64,000 bases of DNA from Solen grandis (GCA_021229015.1 CM037782.1:65472108-65536107); one strand, 5' to 3'. Positions 1 to 13,920 are shown, counted from the stretch's first letter. Numbers and translations: made by a program. Notes: generated from the letters alone by a model not told the origin.

Positions 1-34
1 NNNNNNNNNNNNNNNNNNNNNNNNNNNNNNNNNN
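1..34. other. Assembly gap (N run)
   Basis: Thirty-four N at the window edge. The first real bases (aaaaacggacaccggg) fall in the middle of a type B core unit, so the gap lies inside the repeat field. Confidence 0.99.
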
Positions 35-303
35 AAAAACGGACACCGGGATGCACAACTAGAGCCTAACATACACATTCTGTGAAATTTTGATGAAAAT
101 CAGTTCACAAACAATGGCTGTAGACCGCGTACAAACTTTTGTAGCATATTTCAAATGCGACGTCATATGACGTCATAGGCATATGAAAATCATAGAAATC
201 AAAATTTCCTCACGTGACTAATAAGTCATAAAAATTTCATCGTCCTAGGAGTATTGCAACATAGAAAAATAAGCGTTTAGTTAGGAAGAAAAAAAGAATA
301 ATA
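35..303 (+). repeat. 3' part of a type B core unit with element tail
   Basis: Seen: the second half of a type B unit (ggacaccgggatgcacaac ... ctgtagaccgcgtacaaac), one CRE doublet near 160-172, then the conserved tail (cacgtgactaataagtcat, gtcctaggagtattgcaac, aataagcgtttagttagg) ending in a GAAGAAAAAAAGAATAATAA purine-rich tract. A new element starts directly after it. The upstream part is lost in the N run. Confidence 0.85.
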
Positions 304-2290
304 ACTAGATGTCATTCGTCTAAACGAATGATAGGACTTTCTGCAACCTGTGTTAATGCAAAAAGCAGGAGATAGAAGTTTCATGTAATGACTCACCTCT
401 GGTAGTATTTCATGTTCATGCTGAACAAATGACATTATATTCCGCGAAAAATAAGCGAATAAAATTTTTTTTAGGAATAATAGTAGAAGTAGTATGCTTA
501 TGACATCATATGACGTCTCGACATAAAATATATTAAGAAATTATGCAGAACTGCAAACTGTGTAAGTTTCAACTTTCTATCTCATCCCGAAGTTCTTTAA
601 CCCTAAAATTTTTGGTCCTATGTTCGAATCATACTTCAGCAACAATACTTCGGTTTTTCGGAATTAAGGTTAGGTGACAAAATATTCACACCTTAGTTTC
701 AAGATGTACCATCTGTAAAAATTTGAAGAAAATCTGATCATAAATGGCGGCTGTAGAGCGCGAACACCATTTTTCACTATTTTTAGCTCTGACGTCACGT
801 GAAGTCATAGGGTGCTGAAAATGCTGTTGCTCAAAAGCGCATACTTTATTGCAATAACTCTGAAATGTTCATTATTCTGAACAACTGGCATCATGTCGAA
901 ATCATTGCCCCACATTAAAATTAAGAAGTATGCTTATGACGTCCTATGACGTCACGATTCAAAATATTTGTAGAAATTCTGCAGAACTGCAAACTGTGTA
1001 AGTTTCAACTTCCTATCTCATCCTGAAGCTCTTCAATCCTAAAATGAAATTTTTGGTCCTATGTTCGAATCTTACTTCAGCCACAGAACTTCGGTTTTTC
1101 GGAATTAAATTTAGCTGGCAGGATATGCACACCTTAGTTTCATGGTGTACCATCTGTGAAAATTTGAAGAAAATCCGACCATAAATGGCGGCTGTAGAGC
1201 GCGAAAACCATTTTTCACTATTTTTAGCTGTGACGTCACATGACGTCATAGGGTGCTGAAGATGCTTTTGTTCAAAAGCGCATACTTTACTGTCATAACT
1301 CTGAAATGTTCATTATTCTGAACAACTGGCATCATGTCGAAATCATTGCCCTAAAATAAAAATTAAGAAGTATGCTTATGACGTCACATGACGACATTTG
1401 ACGTCACGACTCAAAATATATTAAGAAATTCTGCAGAACTGCAAACTGTGTAAGTTTCAACTTTCTATCTCATCCTGAAGCTCTTTAATCCTAAAATGAA
1501 ATTTTCGGTCCTATGTTCGAATCTTATTTAAGCGACAGAACTTCGGTCTTTCGGAATTTCGGTTAGCTGACAGGATATGCACACCTTAGTTTTAAGATGT
1601 ACCATCTGTGAAAATTTGAAGAAAATCCGACCATAAATGGCGGCTGTAGAGCGTGAACACCATTTTTCACTATTTTTAGCTCTGACGTCATATGACGTCA
1701 TAGGGTGCTGCAGATGCTTTTGTTCAAAAGAGCATACTTTACTGTCATAATACTGAAATGTTCATTATTCTGAACAACTGGCATTATTTCGAAATCATTG
1801 CCCTAAAAAAAATATTAAAAAGTATGCTTATGACGTCACATGACGTCATATCACGTCAAGACTCAAATTATATGTAGAAATTCTGCAGAACTGCAAACTG
1901 TGTAAGTTTCAACTTTCTTTCTCATCCTGAAGCTCTTTAAATCCTAAAATGAAATTTTCGGTCCTATGTTCGAATCTTAATTCAGCAACAGAACTTCGGT
2001 CTTTCGGAATTTCGATTAGCTGACAGGATGTGCACCCCTTAGTTTCAAAATGTACCATCTGTGAAAATTTGAAGAAAATCCGACCATAAATGACGGCTGT
2101 AGAGCGCAAACACCATTTTTCACTATTTTTAGCTGTGTCGTCATGTGACGTCATAGGGTGCTGACAATCATTGAAATCAAAATTTCATCACGTGACTAAT
2201 AACCCATAAAAATTTCATCGTCCTAGGACTATTGCAACATATCAAAATAAGCGTTTAGTTAGGAAGAAGAAAAGAATAATAATAATGAAA
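304..2290 (+). mobile_element. Alpha-family Helentron-like element, copy 1, with type A core units
   Basis: Seen: starts with ACTAGAT, then a near-palindrome (cattcgtctaaacgaatg) and ATAGGACTTTCTGC. A ~250 bp alpha head follows (aaaagcaggagatagaagtt ...), then about three and a half type A units of ~441-453 bp. Each unit has CRE doublets, the string ttcgaatctta, and a stretch reading ctgtagagcgcgaacacc. It ends with the shared tail (cacgtgactaataaccca ... ggaagaagaaaagaataat). No 3' hairpin is present in this copy. No transposase or helicase coding is seen, so it would be non-autonomous. The Helentron assignment is inferred from terminal structure only. Confidence 0.7.
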
Positions 2291-3161
2291 AAATTACGTC
2301 ACGTGACGTCATATGACGTTTATTTTCACATAATTGTTAAGACACCCAGAGACCTACTAACTGACAAAATTTCAACATTCTATCTCAAATAGGACTGATT
2401 TTATAAGCATTTAAAAATTTACGACCTTGGTTCGAATCTTGGAATCGCTATAGAACCTTGGGCTTTTCGAATTTTGAAAAACGGACACCGGGATGCACAA
2501 CTAGAACTTAATATACACATTCTGTGAAAATTTCCTGAAAATCGGTCCATTAATAATGGCTCTGGACAGTGTACAAACTTTTGTTGCATATTTCAAATGT
2601 GACGTCATATGACGTCATAGGCATATGAAAATCACAGAAATCAAAATTTCAGCATTGGAAGCATGTGTCATTAAATTTTCATTGCCCTTCGACAATTTCA
2701 ACATATAGAAATATTCTTGTTAATATTAGAAATACATTAACATATAATGACGTCACGGGACGTCATATGACATTTATTTAAATATCAACTTTCTTAAATA
2801 GGACAGATTTTATAAGCATTTAAAAATTTACGACCTTGGTTCGAATCTTGGATTCGCTATAGAACCATGGACTTTTCGAATTTTGAAAAACGGACACCGG
2901 GATGCACATCTAGAACTTAATATAGACAATCTGTGAAAATTTGATGAAAATCGGTTCACAAACAATGGCTGTAGACCGCGTACAAACTTTTGTAGCATAT
3001 TTCAAATGTGACGTCATATGACGTCATAGGCATATGAAAATCATAGAAATCAAAATTTCCTCACGTGACTAATAAGTCATAAAATTTTCATCGTCCTAGG
3101 AGTATTGCAACAAGAAAAATAAGCGTTTATTAGGAAGAAAAAAAGAATAATAATAATAATA
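2291..3161 (+). repeat. Type B core-unit array with element tail
   Basis: About two type B units (~450 bp; ttacgaccttggttcgaatc and aaaacggacaccgggatgca are the diagnostic strings). They end in the shared tail and an (AAT)n tract at 3125-3160. CRE doublets occur near 2298, 2600, 2747 and 3010. There is no ACTAGAT start of its own, so it is either the continuation of the preceding element or a 5'-truncated copy. Confidence 0.75.
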
Positions 3162-5703
3162 ACTAGATGTCATTCGTTTAAACGAATGATAGGACTTTCT
3201 GCAACATCTGCTTTATATAGTATATATATAGAAGATGACATAATAGATAATCTGTCCAAATTGCAACTTTCTATCTCCTCTATTTCTAAATAAAATAGCA
3301 CAAATAGAACACATTCTGTGAATTTTAATAAAAGTCCGCCCATATCTTGCACATGTAGTTTACATACAAAATTTATACTATGTCATATGACATGAAAGAA
3401 AAATGAAAAGGTGTTCAAATGTAAGTTTCTAACTTTCATCACACATAGAATTTCATCACTCCAGCTCAGTTGTAACCTTGTTTAATTTTAGCCTCAGTAG
3501 GAAGAAGTATTGAAATTTGTATAGTGCTATATCCTTTCGACACCTGTAACGTAGTTAAACGTATTTAGCGATTTTGGCGTGTTTGGGCTTCCGTAGTTTT
3601 GCCATAAATTCCTGGAATTTCGAACTATGGTGATATTTTGAAAGGTAACATCCCAGCCTACAAACTGATGCAATGTGAGAATCGTTAGCATAACAATGCA
3701 GTTTTTAGATGGTCTAAAATGTGGGGCTGCGTGTGAATTTTTCAAGGCTTGCAAACTGCTCGCTAGCTACATAGTGTTGCAAATACGGATTTTTGTCTTG
3801 TGCCGTTGTACATGTATTAACTTCAATGCTTATTTTGGAAACAGTCAACATTCGACAAAAAAACAAAAACAAAATCAAGATATAGCCCATCAATTGCAAT
3901 TTGATATTTTTTTTTTTTTTTTTTTTTTTTTTTAAGTCGTTGCGCAAGTATTTAAGCTTGGTGACCCCTGCGCGTGACCTTTTCCATATTTTTATGATGC
4001 ATGATTATGAAATATCTTATTTTCCATGTAACTTTCTTATATGAAGTCCAATTTCAATAAACTTGGTACCGTTAGAAAGCTCTTAAAACATGCTACATTT
4101 TATACGCATACTGTATAAACCTATCTTCAGTCGTTTCTGAGATATTGACTGTTAAACCTCAAGAAAACAGCATATTATCAGCAAAATAAGCTTCATTTTA
4201 TTTAGTTTTTTTTTTTTTTTTTTTGCTTATAACTTTGTATTGCGTAAACCAATTTTAATAAACTAAATATTTTTGGAAACGTCAATTATTCAGCTATAAT
4301 TCTTATTCATACATATATTTACAAAAACCGATATTTATTGAGATAGAAAGAAGAAAAGAATAATAATAATAAACAAATGACGTCGCGTGACGTCATATAA
4401 CGTTTATTTTCACATAATTGTTAAGACACCCAGAGACCTACTAACTGACAAAATTTCACCTTTCTATCTCAAATAGGACAGTTTTTATAAGCATTTAAAA
4501 ATTGACGTCTTTGGTTCGAATCTTGGATCCACCATAGATGCTTGGACTTTTCGAATTTTGAAAAACGGACACCGGTATACACAATAAGAACGTAATATAC
4601 ACATTCTGTGAAAATTTGATAAAAATCGGCCCATTAATAATGGCTCTGGACCGTGTACAAACTTTTGTAGTCAACTTCAAATGTGACGTCATATGACGTC
4701 ATAGGCTTCTGAAAATCATTGAAATCGAAATTTCAGCGTCTGAATCATTTGTCATTAAATTTTCATTGCCCTTCGACAATTTCAACATATAGAAATACTC
4801 TTGTTAATATTAGAAATACATTATCATATAATGACGTCACGTGACGTCATATGACGTTTCTTTTCACAAAATGTTTAAGACTCCGAGATACCTATATACT
4901 GACCAAATATCACTTTTCTATCTGAAATAGGACCGATTTTATAAGCATTTAAAAATTTACGACCTTGGTTCGAATCTTGGATTCGCTATAGAACCATGGA
5001 CTTTTCGAATTTTGAAAAACGGACACTGAGATGCACAACTAGAACTTAATATACACAATCTGTGAAAATTTGATGAAAATTGGTTCACAAACAATGGCTG
5101 TAGACCGCGTACAATCTTTTGTTGCATATTTCAAATGTGACGTCATATGACGTCAAAGGTATATGAAAATCATAGAAATCAAAATTTTAGCATTTGAAAC
5201 ATGTGTCATTAAATTTTCATTGCCCTTCGACAATTTCAACATATAGAAATATTCTTGTTAATATTAGAAATACATAATAATATAATGACGTCACGTGACG
5301 GAGACCTTTACTGACTAAATATCAACTTTCTATTTTAAGGATTTTATAAGCATTTAAAAATTTACGACCTTGGTTCGAATCTTGGATTCGCTATAGAACC
5401 ATGGAATTTTCGAATTTGGAAAAACGGACACCGGGATGCACAACTAGAGCCTAACATACACATTCTGTGAAAATTTGATGAACATCGGTCAAGAAATAAT
5501 GGCTGTAGACCGCGTACAAACTTTTTCACCTGACGTCAAATCTGACGTTATATGACGTCATATGAATATGTAATACCTTGGATCCGAAAGCACATGGTTT
5601 GAAATATATGCCATAAAATTTTCATTGTTCTGAGTCAATGGCAACACCTCGAAATTAACACAAATATAAGAGGAAGAAAAAAAGAATAATAAGAAGAATA
5701 AGA
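3162..5703 (+). mobile_element. Beta-family element, copy 1: 1.2 kb head plus type B units
   Basis: Starts ACTAGAT, then the perfect 20-nt palindrome TCATTCGTTTAAACGAATGA and ATAGGACTTTCTGC. The ~1.18 kb beta head (to ~4345) holds a 75-codon minus-strand open frame at 3527-3754, a poly(T) run at ~3909-3933, and strings such as cttggtaccgttagaaagct. Type B units follow to ~5670, then the GAAGAAAAAAAGAATAATAAG tail. Nearly identical heads occur at 5704, 17034 and 22115, which shows a recently spread family. No hairpin is present between this copy and the next. Confidence 0.75.
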
Positions 5704-8700
5704 ACTAGATGTCATTCGTTTAAACGAATGATAGGACTTTCTGCAACATCTGCTTTATATAGTATATATATAGAAGATGACATAATAGATAATCTGTCCA
5801 AATTGCAACTTTCTATCTCCTCTATTTCTATATAAAATAGCACAAATAGAACACATTCTGTGAATTTTAATAAAAGTCCGCCCATATCTTGCACATGTAG
5901 TTTACATACAAAATTTATACTATGTCATATGACATGAAAGAAAAATGAAACAGTGTTCAAATGTAAGTTTCTAACTTTCATCACACATAGAATTTCATCA
6001 CTCCAGCTCAGGTGTAACCTTGTTTAATTTTAGCCTCAGTAGGAAGAAGTATTGAATATTGTATAGTGCTATATCCTTTCGACACCTGTAACGTAGTTAA
6101 ACGTATTTAGCGATTTTGGCGTGTTTGGGCTTCCGTAGTTTTGCCATAAATTCCTGGAATTTCGAACTATGGTGATATTTTGAAAGGTAACATCCCAGCC
6201 TACAAACTGATGCAATATGAATATCGTTAGCATAACAATGCAGTTTTTAGATGGTCTAAAATGTTGGGCTGCGTGTGAATTTTTCAAGGCTTGCAAACTG
6301 CTCGCTAGCTACATAGTGTTGCAAATACGGATTTTTGTCTTGTGCCGTTGTACATGTATTAACTTCAATGCTTATTTTGGAAACAGTCAACATTCGACAA
6401 AAAAAAAAAATCAAGATATAGCCCATCAATTGCAATTTGATATTTTTTTTTTTTTAAGTCGTTGCGCAAGTATTTAAGCTTGGTGACCCCTGCGCGTGAC
6501 CTTTTCCATATTTTTATGATGCATGATTATGAAATATCTTATTTTCCATGTAACTTTCTTATATGAAGTCCAATTTCAATAAATTTCGTACCGTTAGAAA
6601 GTTCTTAAAACATGCTACATTTTAAAAAACTTATCTTCAGTCGTTTCTGAGATATTGACTGTTAAACCTCAAGAAAACAGCATATTATCAGCAAAATTAG
6701 CTTCATTTCATTTAGTTTTTTTGCATATAACTTTGTATTTCGTAAACCAATTTGGAAATGTCAATTATTCAGCTATAATTTTTATTCATACATAATTTTA
6801 CAAAAATCGATATTTATTGAGATATGGCTACATATATGCAGTAGGGGTGGAATCAAAATTTCCTCACTTGCTTAATAATCCATAAAAATTTCATCGTCCT
6901 AGGACTATTGCAACATATTAAAATAAGCGTTTAGTTAGGAAGAAGAAAAGAATAATAATAATAAACAAATGACGTCACGTGACGTCATATGACGTTTATT
7001 TTCACATAATTGTTAAGACACCCAGAGACCTACTAACTGACAAAATTTCAACTTTCTATCTCAAATAGGACAGTTTTTATAAGCATTTAAATATTGACGT
7101 CATTGGTTCGAATCTTGGATCCGCCATATATGCTTGGACTTTTCGAATTTTGAAAAACGGACACCGGTATACACAATAAGAACTTAATATACACATTCTG
7201 TGAAAATTTGATGAAAATCGGCCCATTAATAATGGCTCTGGACCGTATACAAAGTTTCGTAGTCATTTCAAATGTGACGTCATATGACGTCATAGGCTTC
7301 TGAAAATCATTGAAATCGAAATTTCAGCGTCTGAATCATTTGTCATTAAATTTTCATTGCCCTTCGACAATTTCAACATATAGAAATACTCTTGTTAATA
7401 TTAGAAATACATTATCATATAATGACGTCACGTGACGTCATATGACATTTATTTTCACAAAATTTTAAGACTTTTAGAGACCTATATACTGATCAATTAT
7501 CACTTTTCTATCTCAAATAGGACCGATTTTATAAGCATTTAAAAATTTACGACCTTTGTTCGAATCTTGGAATCGCTATAGAACCATGGACTTTTCGAAT
7601 TTTGAAAAACGGACAACGAGATGCACAACTAGAACTTAATATACACATTCTGTGAAAATTTGATGAAAATCGGCCCATTAATAATGGCTCTGGAACGTGT
7701 ACAAACTTTCGTAGTCAATTTCAAATGTGACATCATATGACGTCATAGGCTTCTGAAAGTCTTTGAAATCGAAATTTCAGCATCTGAAGCATGCGGCATT
7801 AATTTTTCATTGCCCTTCGAAAATTTCAAGATATAGAAATAATCTTGTTAGAATTAGAAATTCATTATCATATAATGACGTCAAGTGACGTCATATGACA
7901 TTTATTTTCACAAAATGTTTAAGACTCCAATAGTCCTATATACTGACCCAATATCATCTTTCTATCTCAAATAGGACCGATTTTATAAGAATTTGAAAAT
8001 TTACGACCTTGGTACGAATCTTGGAATCGCTATAGAACCTTGGACTTTTCGAATTTTGAAAAACGGACACCGGGATGCACAACTAGAACTTAATATACAC
8101 ATTCTGTGAAAATTTGATGAAAATCGGTTCATAAACAATGGCTGTAGACCGCGTACAAACTTTTGTTGCATATTTCCAGTGTGACGTCATATGACGTCAT
8201 AGGCATATGAAAATCATAGAAATCAAAATTTCAGCGTTTGAAGCATGTGTCTTTAAATTGTCATTGCCTTTCGACAATTTCAACATATAGAAATATTCTT
8301 GTTAATATTAGAAATACATTATCATATAATGACGTCACGTGACGTCATATGACATATATTTTCACAAAATGTTTTAAACTTCTAGAGACCTATATGCTGA
8401 CTAAATATCAACTTTCTATCTTAAATAGGACAGATTTTATAAGCATTTAAAAATTTACGACCTTGGTTCGAATCTTGGATTCGCTATAGAACCATGGACT
8501 TTTCGAATTTTGAAAAACGGACACGGGGATGCACAACTAGAACTTAATATACACATTCTGCGAAAATTTGATGAAAATCGGTTCATAAACAATGGCTGTA
8601 GACCGCGTACAAACTTTTGTTGCATATTTCCAGTGTGACGTCATATGACGTCATAGGCATATGAAAATCATAGAAATCAAAATTTCAGCGTTTGAAGCAT

Positions 8701-9308
8701 GTGTCTTTAAATTTTCATTGCCTTTCGACAATTTCAACATATAGAAATATTCTTGTTAATATTAGAAATACATTATCATATAATGACGTCACGTGACGTC
8801 ATATGACATATATTTTCACAAAATGTTTTAAACTTCTAGAGACCTATATACTGACTAAATATCAACTTTCTATCTTAAATAGGACAGATTTTATAAGCAT
8901 TTAAAAATTTACGACCTTGGTTCGAATCTTGGATTCGCTATAGAACCATGGACTTTTCGAATTTTGAAAAACGGACACCGGGATGCACAACTAGAACTTA
9001 ATATACACAATCTGTGAAAATTTGATGAAAATTGGTTCACAAACAATGGCTGTAGACCGCGTACAAACTTTTGTAGCATATTTCAAATGTGACGTCATAT
9101 GACGTCATAGGCATATGAAAATCATAGAAATCAAAATTTCCTCACGTGACTAATAAGTCATAAAAATTTCATCGTCCTTGGAGTATTGCAACATAGAAAA
9201 ATAAGCGTTTAGTTAGGAAGAAAAAAAGAATAATAATAATAATAATAAGAAGAAGAATAAACAGTACAAACCCAATAGGACTTTCTGCCGAAAGGGCAGA
9301 AAGTCCTA
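5704..9308 (+). mobile_element. Beta-family element, copy 2, complete with 3' hairpin
   Basis: The most complete copy. It has the ACTAGAT plus 20-nt palindrome start, the beta head to ~6850, and a tail-like segment at ~6860-6960 (tcctcacttgcttaataatc ... gaagaagaaaagaataat). Five type B units at 6963-9235 follow. Two consecutive units, starting near 8182 and 8635, are almost identical (period 453 bp). A purine-rich tract and then a 33-nt terminal hairpin (9276-9308) close the element. The next element begins on the following base. This copy defines both ends of the family. Confidence 0.78.
9276..9308. repeat. 3'-terminal hairpin of the repeat family
   Basis: Perfect 14-bp stem (TAGGACTTTCTGCC / GGCAGAAAGTCCTA) with a 5-nt loop. 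It is preceded by aacagtacaaacccaa. One arm is the same GGACTTTCTGC block that lies just inside the 5' palindrome of every element, so the two ends carry an asymmetric terminal inverted repeat. The base after the stem starts a new ACTAGAT 5' end. Confidence 0.9.
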
Positions 9309-11259
9309 ACTAGATGTCATTCGTGAAAACGAATGATAGGACTTTCTGCAAGCTATGTTAATGCAAAAAGCAGGAGATAGAAGTTTCATGTAATGTCTCA
9401 CCTCTGGTAGTATTTCATGTTCATGCTGAACAATTGACATTATATTCCGAAATTAGTGCATATGATAAGAACTAAGTATTAGTCTGTGACGTAACATGAT
9501 GTCATATGATGTCAGGACATGACTGCAAACTTGATTTCTAGTTTAAAGGTCCTATGTTCGAATCTTACTTCAGCCACAATACTTCGATCTTTCGGAATTA
9601 AGGTTAGCTGCCAAAATATTCACACCTTATTTTCAAGATGTACCATCTGTAAAAATTTGAAGAAAATCTGATCATAAATGGCGGCTGTGGAGCGCAGACA
9701 CCATTTTTACTTTACTGCAATAACTCTGAAATTTTTATTATTCTGAACAACTGGCAACATGTCGAAATCATTGCCCTAAAATGAAAATTAAGAAGTATGC
9801 TTATGGCGTCACATGACGTCTTATGACGTCACGACTCAAAATTTATTTAGAAATTCTTCAGACCTGCTAACTGTGATAGTTTCAACATTCTATCTCATCC
9901 AGAAGCTCTTTAATCCTAAAATGAAATTTTCGGTCCTATGTTCGAATCTTATTTCAGCCACAGATCTTCGGTCTTTCGGAATTTCGGTTAGCTGACAGGA
10001 TATGCACACCTTAGTTTCAAGATGTACCATCTGTGAAAATTTGAAGAAAATCCGACCATAAATGGCGGCTGTAGAGCGTGAACACCATTTTTCACTATTT
10101 TTAGCTGTGACGTCACATGACGTCATAGGGTGCTGAAGATGCTTTTATTCAAAAGGGCATACTTTACTGTCATAACTCTGAAATTTTCATTATTCTGAAC
10201 AATTGGTATCATGTCGAAATCATTGCCCTAATATGAAAATTAAGAAGTATGCTTATGACGTCACATGACGTCCTATGACGTCAGCACTCAAATTATATGT
10301 AGAAATTCTGAAGAACTGCAAACAGTGTAAGGTCCAACTTTGTATCTCATCCTGAAGCTCTTTAATCTTAAAATGAAATTTTCGGTCCTATGTTCGAATC
10401 TTATTTCAGCCACAGAACTTCGGTCTTTCTGAGTTTCGCCTAGCTGACAGGATATGCATACCTTAGTTTCAAGATGTACCATCTGTGAAAATTTGAAGAA
10501 AATCCAACCATAAATTACGGCTGTAGAGCGCGAACACCATTTTTCACTATTTTTAGCTGTGACGTCAGGTGACGTCATTGCGTGCTGAAGATGCTTTTGT
10601 TCAAAAGCGCATACTTTACTGTCATAACTCTGAAATTTTCATTATTCTGAACAACTGGCATCATGTCGAAATCATTGCCCTAAAATGAAAATTAAGAAGT
10701 ATGCCTATGATGTCACATGACGTCATATGACGTCACGACTCAAAATATTTGTAGAAATTCTGCAGAACTGCAAACTGTGTAAGTTTCAACTTTCTATCTC
10801 ATCCTGAAGCTCTTTAATCCTAAAATGAAATTTTCGGTCCTATGTTCGAATCTTATTTCAGCCACAGAACTTCGGTCTGTCGGAATTTCGGTAAGCTGAC
10901 AGGATATGCACACCTTTGATTCAAGATGTACCATCTGTGAAAACTTGAAGAAAATCCGACCATAAATGACGGCTGTAGAGCGCGAACACCATTTTTCACT
11001 ATTTTTAGCTGTGACGTCATGTGACGTCATAGGGTGCTGAAGATGCTTTTGTTCAAAAGCGCATACTTTACTGTCATAATTCTGAAATTTTCATTATTCT
11101 GAACAACTGGCATCATGTCGAAATCATTGCCCTAAAATGAAAATTAAGAAGTATACCTATGACGTCACATGACGTCATATGACGTTAAGACTCAAAATAT
11201 GTGTAGAAATTCTGCAGAACTACAAACTGTGTAAGTTTCAACTTTCTATCTCAAAAGTT
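9309..11259 (+). mobile_element. Alpha-family element, copy 2, with type A units
   Basis: Starts ACTAGAT plus the palindrome arms cattcg/cgaatg, then ATAGGACTTTCTGC. The alpha head (to ~9540) is shared with the copies at 304 and 19744. Type A units follow to ~11255. Minus-strand open frames of 78-96 codons recur once per unit (9890-10126, 10288-10578, 10794-11030), each starting at a CRE doublet. The array stops inside a unit (ttcaactttctatctcaa) and passes into an unrelated module without a tail or hairpin. Confidence 0.7.
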
Positions 11260-12275
11260 TCTTATACCTTGACCAATTTTATTATTCTAGGTACCAAAAT
11301 AAATGGCCTGAAAATCCCGACAATTCCATTGTAGCATATTTGAGTCTAGTTTTATAGGTATTCAAAATATAAGCAATTAAACTTAAACCTCTTAATTCTG
11401 CATATCAAAATTATTTTTTTTTAATTTTCGTGTACAGTCGCAGGAATAAAATAGTAAATGCTACCATGCAATAGAATCGTCGACGCGTGTAGCCTCGTGA
11501 GTTAAATTCCAATTACGCTTGTACATACGATCGAGACGACTGTATTGCACAAAGTTACTCCATTTTGCGCTTTTAGCTAATGGACAAATTAGCTTGCAGC
11601 GTCTTGAACGGGTGACATGTGTTGATCATTTTGTTTCAAACGTCTACACTTATACACGCTCATGGTATCTCAAGCTGGCAATTAAATTACATTGTACATA
11701 TATTTTCACATAGGTTATCATTTATCATAAATTTGGAATATAGTTTGAACGACATTTATCGATTGATGCAACAATAAAGTCGGGAAATTGCAATGTTTCA
11801 ACAACGGTCTAAATGACATCAGTTGTCATGGAATACAAAGAAGATCTCAAGACACATATGCTGTCCAATATATATGCTTCTAGCTCATCAGGAGCCTTTG
11901 TAATACGAAATTATGTTTTTATGACCAAAGTTCGAATCTCGTTTTTGAGTTTGGAGATAAAATCTCGAACTTTTGGAATCTTGAAAAGTTTAGTAAGTAT
12001 GCACATCTACATCCTAATGTACACTTCCTGTGAAAATATCAGACCGTCTGGATTAGAAATGACAGCGGCAGAGCGCCAAGCAAATTTGGTAGCATTTTTC
12101 AAATGTGACGTCACATGACGTCATATGGAGTTGAAAATTATTGCATTCAAAAGGGTCAAAGTCACGCTGATAACTATTAAAATTACACGTGGCTGGCTTA
12201 TTTGCAACCTGTTTTAATTTGAACCTCAAAATGAGAAAAAATAATAATAAAAAAAAACAACATAACAAACCCAAC
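11260..12275 (+). repeat. Module D (first copy) plus type C unit
   Basis: About 540 bp (11265-11800; tagaatcgtcgacgcgtgta, cgtcttgaacgggtgacatg) reappears at ~34930-35490 with small differences. It is followed by a type C unit (11813-12130) with ttcgaatctcgttttgag and a CRE doublet near 12107-12122, then an A-rich tract. The type C unit recurs at ~33215-33540. Short open frames here differ between copies, so no gene is called. Confidence 0.65.
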
Positions 12276-12304
12276 AGGACTTTCTGCTTGAGGCAGAAAG
12301 CCCT
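12276..12304. repeat. 3' hairpin, one-base divergent
   Basis: 12-bp stem AGGACTTTCTGC / GCAGAAAGCCCT with loop TTGAG and one G-T-type mismatch. It is preceded by cataacaaacccaac. It closes the module D/type C segment. Confidence 0.85.
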
Positions 12305-13920
12305 AGTAGGAAGAATAAACATAACAAACCCTATACGTTTTCAGTGTACTGATTTAGACAGATAGAATGCATACCATTGTACACCTAGTAATAACGAATG
12401 AAAAGGGGACTGCATAGAATGTCATTCAATGATATGCACACAGACAAGAACTTTATTCATAAGAAGTTTGCCATTTTTCAAACATAACCCTGGCGTGACG
12501 ATTGGCGCAGGATTACAAATACATGCATAACAAAAACCTCGTATAACTTGAATAATAATACTTGCTTTGGTCTTTTTTTTTCAATGTGTTTCATTGCTTC
12601 GTTGCCCTATAGAGGATGAATACACTGGTATCGTAATGTATATCAAGATAACCCGCACGTATTTCATGATCATGTAAATTTCCTGTTCAGTTTAGTATAT
12701 ATATATCTTAGAGTGACGTTTTAATGGATTTGAATATTACACCCATAATAATAATGACCAAACCTTATAACCAAATTTTAATCCAATCCCCTGATAAAAG
12801 TTTATCTGTAAAATAATGCATTGTGTCCTGTGGTTGTTATCTTGATGCTGCTTCTATATTAATGATAATTCAATACTTTGGGTAAAATAGTTTATTTTAT
12901 TTGCACATTTCTTTTTGTTCCATTAAAAGTGGATGCAGTGGGTGCAATGGTAATGTGCTCGAATGTGATCATGAATGTTTTGGTTTCTTTCGAACACCGT
13001 TTGGGCAAAAGTTGTCATGACCTTCACAAACGCAAAGTATTGGTCCAACCCAGGAAATGTCGAGAGGGGTTAGTATAAGAAACTTGCTTCCCGATCGAGG
13101 TAAAATAGATAAGTTAACAAGTTAAAGTAAATAATATCCCCAATAGTACTTTATATCCAATTTATTCAATAATAAGATTATATATTATGTCATGTCATAC
13201 AAAATACTCGGGTACAGGTAAATTTCCTGTCATTTCTATTTATGTGTCCTTGCACGTTGCAAATACTTGTGTGTGCATAATTTGAAATTGATTGCATAAT
13301 TTGTTTTACCACTGGCGAGAATTTTTATCAATAAAGCCTTTATTGCGTTTATAACCTGGTCTCCATTGAAGTCCCTGGAAACAAATATGCACACAATATG
13401 TGAATACATTGCCCCGATATGAATAATGTCCGCTACTGTCTGCCGTCTAGCTTTGCAAAGTCCATTCATTGTTTATTGACATATTAAGCTACCCTAGTGT
13501 TTGCACGCATCGATTTATTTGCTCAGTCTATACAGTGGTTCTAGTACATGTATTAGTCCAAACAATGAGCCGCTTGGTGCGACATGCTTTTTTTAGGTAC
13601 AGGTTGTCACGCCTCTGTGCCTCATGTCAAAACCACCTAAAACTGAGTGGAGATCAGAATCAGTGACTTTATATTCCTTTCGTTAATAACACATGATACG
13701 CATTTCACGTTGCCGTAGACTGAATAAATTGGAGCTAACAATTGTTTTGTGTCAAAAAACATTCAATAAACACTAAATTTTAAAAGAAATCAAACTTTTG
13801 CAATAATAAACAAAATCCGATTAATCCACGCCTTCTGCTTGCAGTGAAAAAATCACACATGCGCACTTCAAGTGGTGTAGTTATAGAAGAATATCAGTAT
13901 GTCAGGGATAGTGTACCGAA
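12305..13920. other. Non-array island, no recognised gene
   Basis: AT-rich sequence of ~1.6 kb without CRE doublets or element ends. Open frames up to 78 codons occur on both strands (for example 12878-13078 and 13236-13469), but none shows a recognisable domain or splice context. It is probably original host sequence between element clusters. Confidence 0.6.

Noticed and set aside
304..2290. LTR retrotransposon interpretation of the flanking repeats
   Set aside because: No TG...CA long terminal repeats, primer-binding site, gag or pol were seen; the repeats are tandem cores within palindrome-ended elements.
2430..2460. tRNA gene at ttggttcgaatcttgg
   Set aside because: Only the B-box-like decamer is present. 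No cloverleaf, no A box, and the string repeats in each unit.
3909..3933. Poly(T) tract as the poly(A) tail of a minus-strand retrogene
   Set aside because: The tract lies inside the beta head in four copies with the same flanks on both sides, so it is an internal simple sequence of the element.
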